DNA from: DASRTE01 sp035316885
GTDB lineage: Bacteria > Actinomycetota > Actinomycetes > Jiangellales > Jiangellaceae
Length of the DNA: 24,728 bases
Assembly (NCBI GenBank): GCA_035316885.1
Contig: DATHII010000096.1
Coordinates: forward strand, 1 to 24,728
Reading direction: 5' to 3'
The position numbers were made by a program, and so were the translations under genes. Of the stretch, positions 23,115-24,728 are shown in pieces (position 1 is the first letter of the stretch; every line of letters starts with the position of its first letter). The notes below the pieces were generated by a model, which worked only from the letters and a program-made list of their open reading frames with translations, did not search any database and was not told where the DNA came from.

Positions 23115-24728
23115 ATGACCCTCGAACCGCCCCACGAACTGCCCGCGAGCCCGCTCCTCGAGCGGGTCCGTGATGCCGTCATCGGCGATGGTCACGTACT
23201 CGACGGGCCGTTCGGGCCCCGGCCGGTCGTCTACGCGGACTTCACGGCGAGCGGCCGGTCGCTGACGTTCATCGAGGACTTCGTCCGCGAGCGGGTGCTC
23301 CCGACGTACGCCAACACCCACACCGAATCCAGCGGCACCGGACTCCAGACGACGAGCCTGCGCGAGGATGCCCGCCGGATCGTCCGCGACGCGCTCGGCG
23401 GCGACGACGACACCGTGGTTGTCTTCTGCGGTTCCGGTGCGACGGCTGCGGTCGACAAGATGGTGGGGATCCTCAACCTGCGCCGCGGTGACCGACGCTC
23501 CGACCCGGTTGCCGCCGAGCAGCGCCCCGTGGTGTTCGTCGGACCCTACGAGCACCATTCCAACGAACTGCCGTGGCGCGAGTCGGTCGCCGACGTCGTC
23601 ACCATCCCCCAGGACAGCGAAGGCCACGTCGACCTGGCCGCCCTGCGCGTCGAGCTCCGGCGGTACGCCGCCCGGCCACTGCGGATCGGATCGTTCTCGG
23701 CGGCCTCGAACGTCACCGGGATCCTGACCGACACGCGGGCCGTCGCGCGGCTCCTGCACGAGCACGGCGCGCTGTCGTTCTGGGACTTCGCCGCCGCGGC
23801 GCCGTACATCGAGATCGACATGAACCCCGCTGACGACCCCCTCGCCCACCTCGACGCCGTCTTCCTCTCGCCGCACAAGTTCATCGGCGGCCCCGGCACG
23901 CCCGGTGTGCTCGCCGCGCGGCGCGAGCTGTTCGGCAACCCGGTGCCCGTGGTGGTCGGCGGCGGCACGGTGACCTACGTCAACCCCTTCGAACACCGCT
24001 ACCTGGCCGACCCGGCCCACCGTGAGGAGGGCGGCACGCCGGCGATCGTCGAGTCGATCCGCGCCGGGCTGGTCTTCCAGCTCAAGCAGGCGGTCGGGGT
24101 CGAGGTCATACGCAGCCGGGAGGCCGACTTCGTCCGCCGGGCGGTGCGGTCGTGGACGGCACACCCGGACATCGAGATCCTCGGGAACCTCGACGCCGAG
24201 CGGCTTGCCATTATCTCCTTCGAGGTCCGCCGGCCAGGCGGCCTTCGCTTGCACCACAACTTCGTCGTTGCCGTGCTCAACGACCTGTTCGGTATCCAGG
24301 CGCGCGGCGGCTGCTCATGCGCGGGGCCCTACGGCCACCGCTTGCTTGACATCGACCTGGACGTTTCACACGAGTTCGAGCGTGAGGTCGTGCACGGCCG
24401 CGAGGGCATCAAGCCGGGATGGTCCCGGGTCAACTTCAACTACTTCATCGCCGAGGACGTCTTCCGATACATCGTCGAGGCGGTCCAGCTGATCGCAACG
24501 TTCGGGTACCGGCTGCTGCCCGACTACACGTTCGACCCCATGACGGGCTTGTGGCGCCATCGCGACGCCGCCCTCCGGCCCGCGTTGCACCTGCACGACG
24601 TGAGCTACCGCAACGACGGCACCATGACCTGTCCCGATCCTCACGCTCCACTGACCCAGCGGCCGCTCGCCGATTACCTCGACGAGGCGCGGAAGGTCCT
24701 CGAGGCGCTGCCCGATCCGCCGGTCGAC
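23115..24728 (+). CDS. Class-V fold PLP-dependent aminotransferase/desulfurase-like enzyme, 3' end cut by window edge
   Basis: An open frame of 538 codons without a stop before the window ends. The fold-type I class-V pattern is clear: VYADFTASGRSL, an N-terminal HTESSGTG loop, FCGSGATAAVD (cofactor phosphate region), EHHSN (about 147-151), GSFSAASNVTG, a WDFAAAAPY aspartate, and the PLP lysine K255 in LSPHKFIGGPGTPG. A double-cysteine loop RGGCSCAGPYGH with C400 and C402 sits where cysteine desulfurases and Moco sulfurases carry their reactive cysteine. Members annotated simply as 'aminotransferase class V' are about 550-600 residues, so little is missing. The ATG is the first start after an in-frame TGA at 23106; no strong Shine-Dalgarno is present. 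Sulfur transfer is an inference from the cysteines; the substrate is unknown. Confidence 0.88.
   Translation, partial: MTLEPPHELPASPLLERVRDAVIGDGHVLDGPFGPRPVVYADFTASGRSLTFIEDFVRERVLPTYANTHTESSGTGLQTTSLREDARRIVRDALGGDDDTVVVFCGSGATAAVDKMVGILNLRRGDRRSDPVAAEQRPVVFVGPYEHHSNELPWRESVADVVTIPQDSEGHVDLAALRVELRRYAARPLRIGSFSAASNVTGILTDTRAVARLLHEHGALSFWDFAAAAPYIEIDMNPADDPLAHLDAVFLSPHKFIGGPGTPGVLAARRELFGNPVPVVVGGGTVTYVNPFEHRYLADPAHREEGGTPAIVESIRAGLVFQLKQAVGVEVIRSREADFVRRAVRSWTAHPDIEILGNLDAERLAIISFEVRRPGGLRLHHNFVVAVLNDLFGIQARGGCSCAGPYGHRLLDIDLDVSHEFEREVVHGREGIKPGWSRVNFNYFIAEDVFRYIVEAVQLIATFGYRLLPDYTFDPMTGLWRHRDAALRPALHLHDVSYRNDGTMTCPDPHAPLTQRPLADYLDEARKVLEALPDPPVD

Noticed and set aside
22137..24257. A 706-codon minus-strand frame running across the Bax-inhibitor gene and antisense to the aminotransferase
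   Set aside because: Only its last 272 codons look like a protein; the rest is antisense to a clear PLP enzyme and has no recognisable domain. Such frames are common in GC-rich DNA.

Overview
The window is GC-rich (roughly 70% by eye) chromosomal DNA from a mycothiol-making actinobacterium. A mycothiol S-conjugate amidase (Mca), an F420-type LLM oxidoreductase, frequent GTG starts and TAG-N-N-T -10 boxes all point that way. A Nocardioides-like or other Propionibacteriales host is plausible, but the sequence alone does not prove it. I see no insertion sequence, phage gene, tRNA, rRNA or CRISPR array.

Layout, left to right. (1) 1-2793: a thioredoxin-fold DUF255 protein (cut by the left edge), a small membrane protein and mca run leftward; DUF4307 and greA run rightward. 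(2) 2857-6006: a leftward four-gene operon with three GTGA overlaps encodes a beta-repeat protein, a zinc-ribbon/HTH DUF2089 regulator, and the ATPase and permease of a DrrAB-like exporter. Two near-identical 21-bp units precede it. (3) 6071-10705: ilvA (leftward) is divergent from marR plus two different MFS exporters. (4) 10745-13170: an FGD-like LLM oxidoreductase and an AI-2E family membrane protein converge on a 258-nt non-coding stretch rich in inverted repeats. (5) 13405-19292: metB, an acyl-CoA ligase with an SDR, msrA, and cystathionine beta-synthase. (6) 19339-24728: an SGNH esterase, a thiolase, a small DUF4287 protein, a Bax-inhibitor-1 protein, and a class-V aminotransferase cut by the right edge.

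Two layers can be separated. The backbone (DUF255, mca, DUF4307, greA, metB, cbs, SGNH esterase, thiolase) matches, in order and relative orientation as far as I recall, the Mycobacterium tuberculosis Rv1074c-Rv1084 neighbourhood. The DUF2089/ABC operon, ilvA, the MarR/MFS/MFS set, the LLM and AI-2E genes, and the ligase/SDR/msrA set sit inside it and are the lineage-specific part.

Functionally the backbone leans to sulfur and thiol biology: Mca (mycothiol conjugates), metB plus cbs (transsulfuration) and MsrA (methionine sulfoxide repair). The inserted blocks lean to export and small-molecule response. Several starts appear leaderless, with a -10-like hexamer 6-7 nt upstream of the start codon; other genes carry clear Shine-Dalgarno sequences. 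The least explained items are the beta-repeat/DUF2089/ABC operon with its 21-bp repeats and the inverted-repeat-rich gap at 11732-12050.
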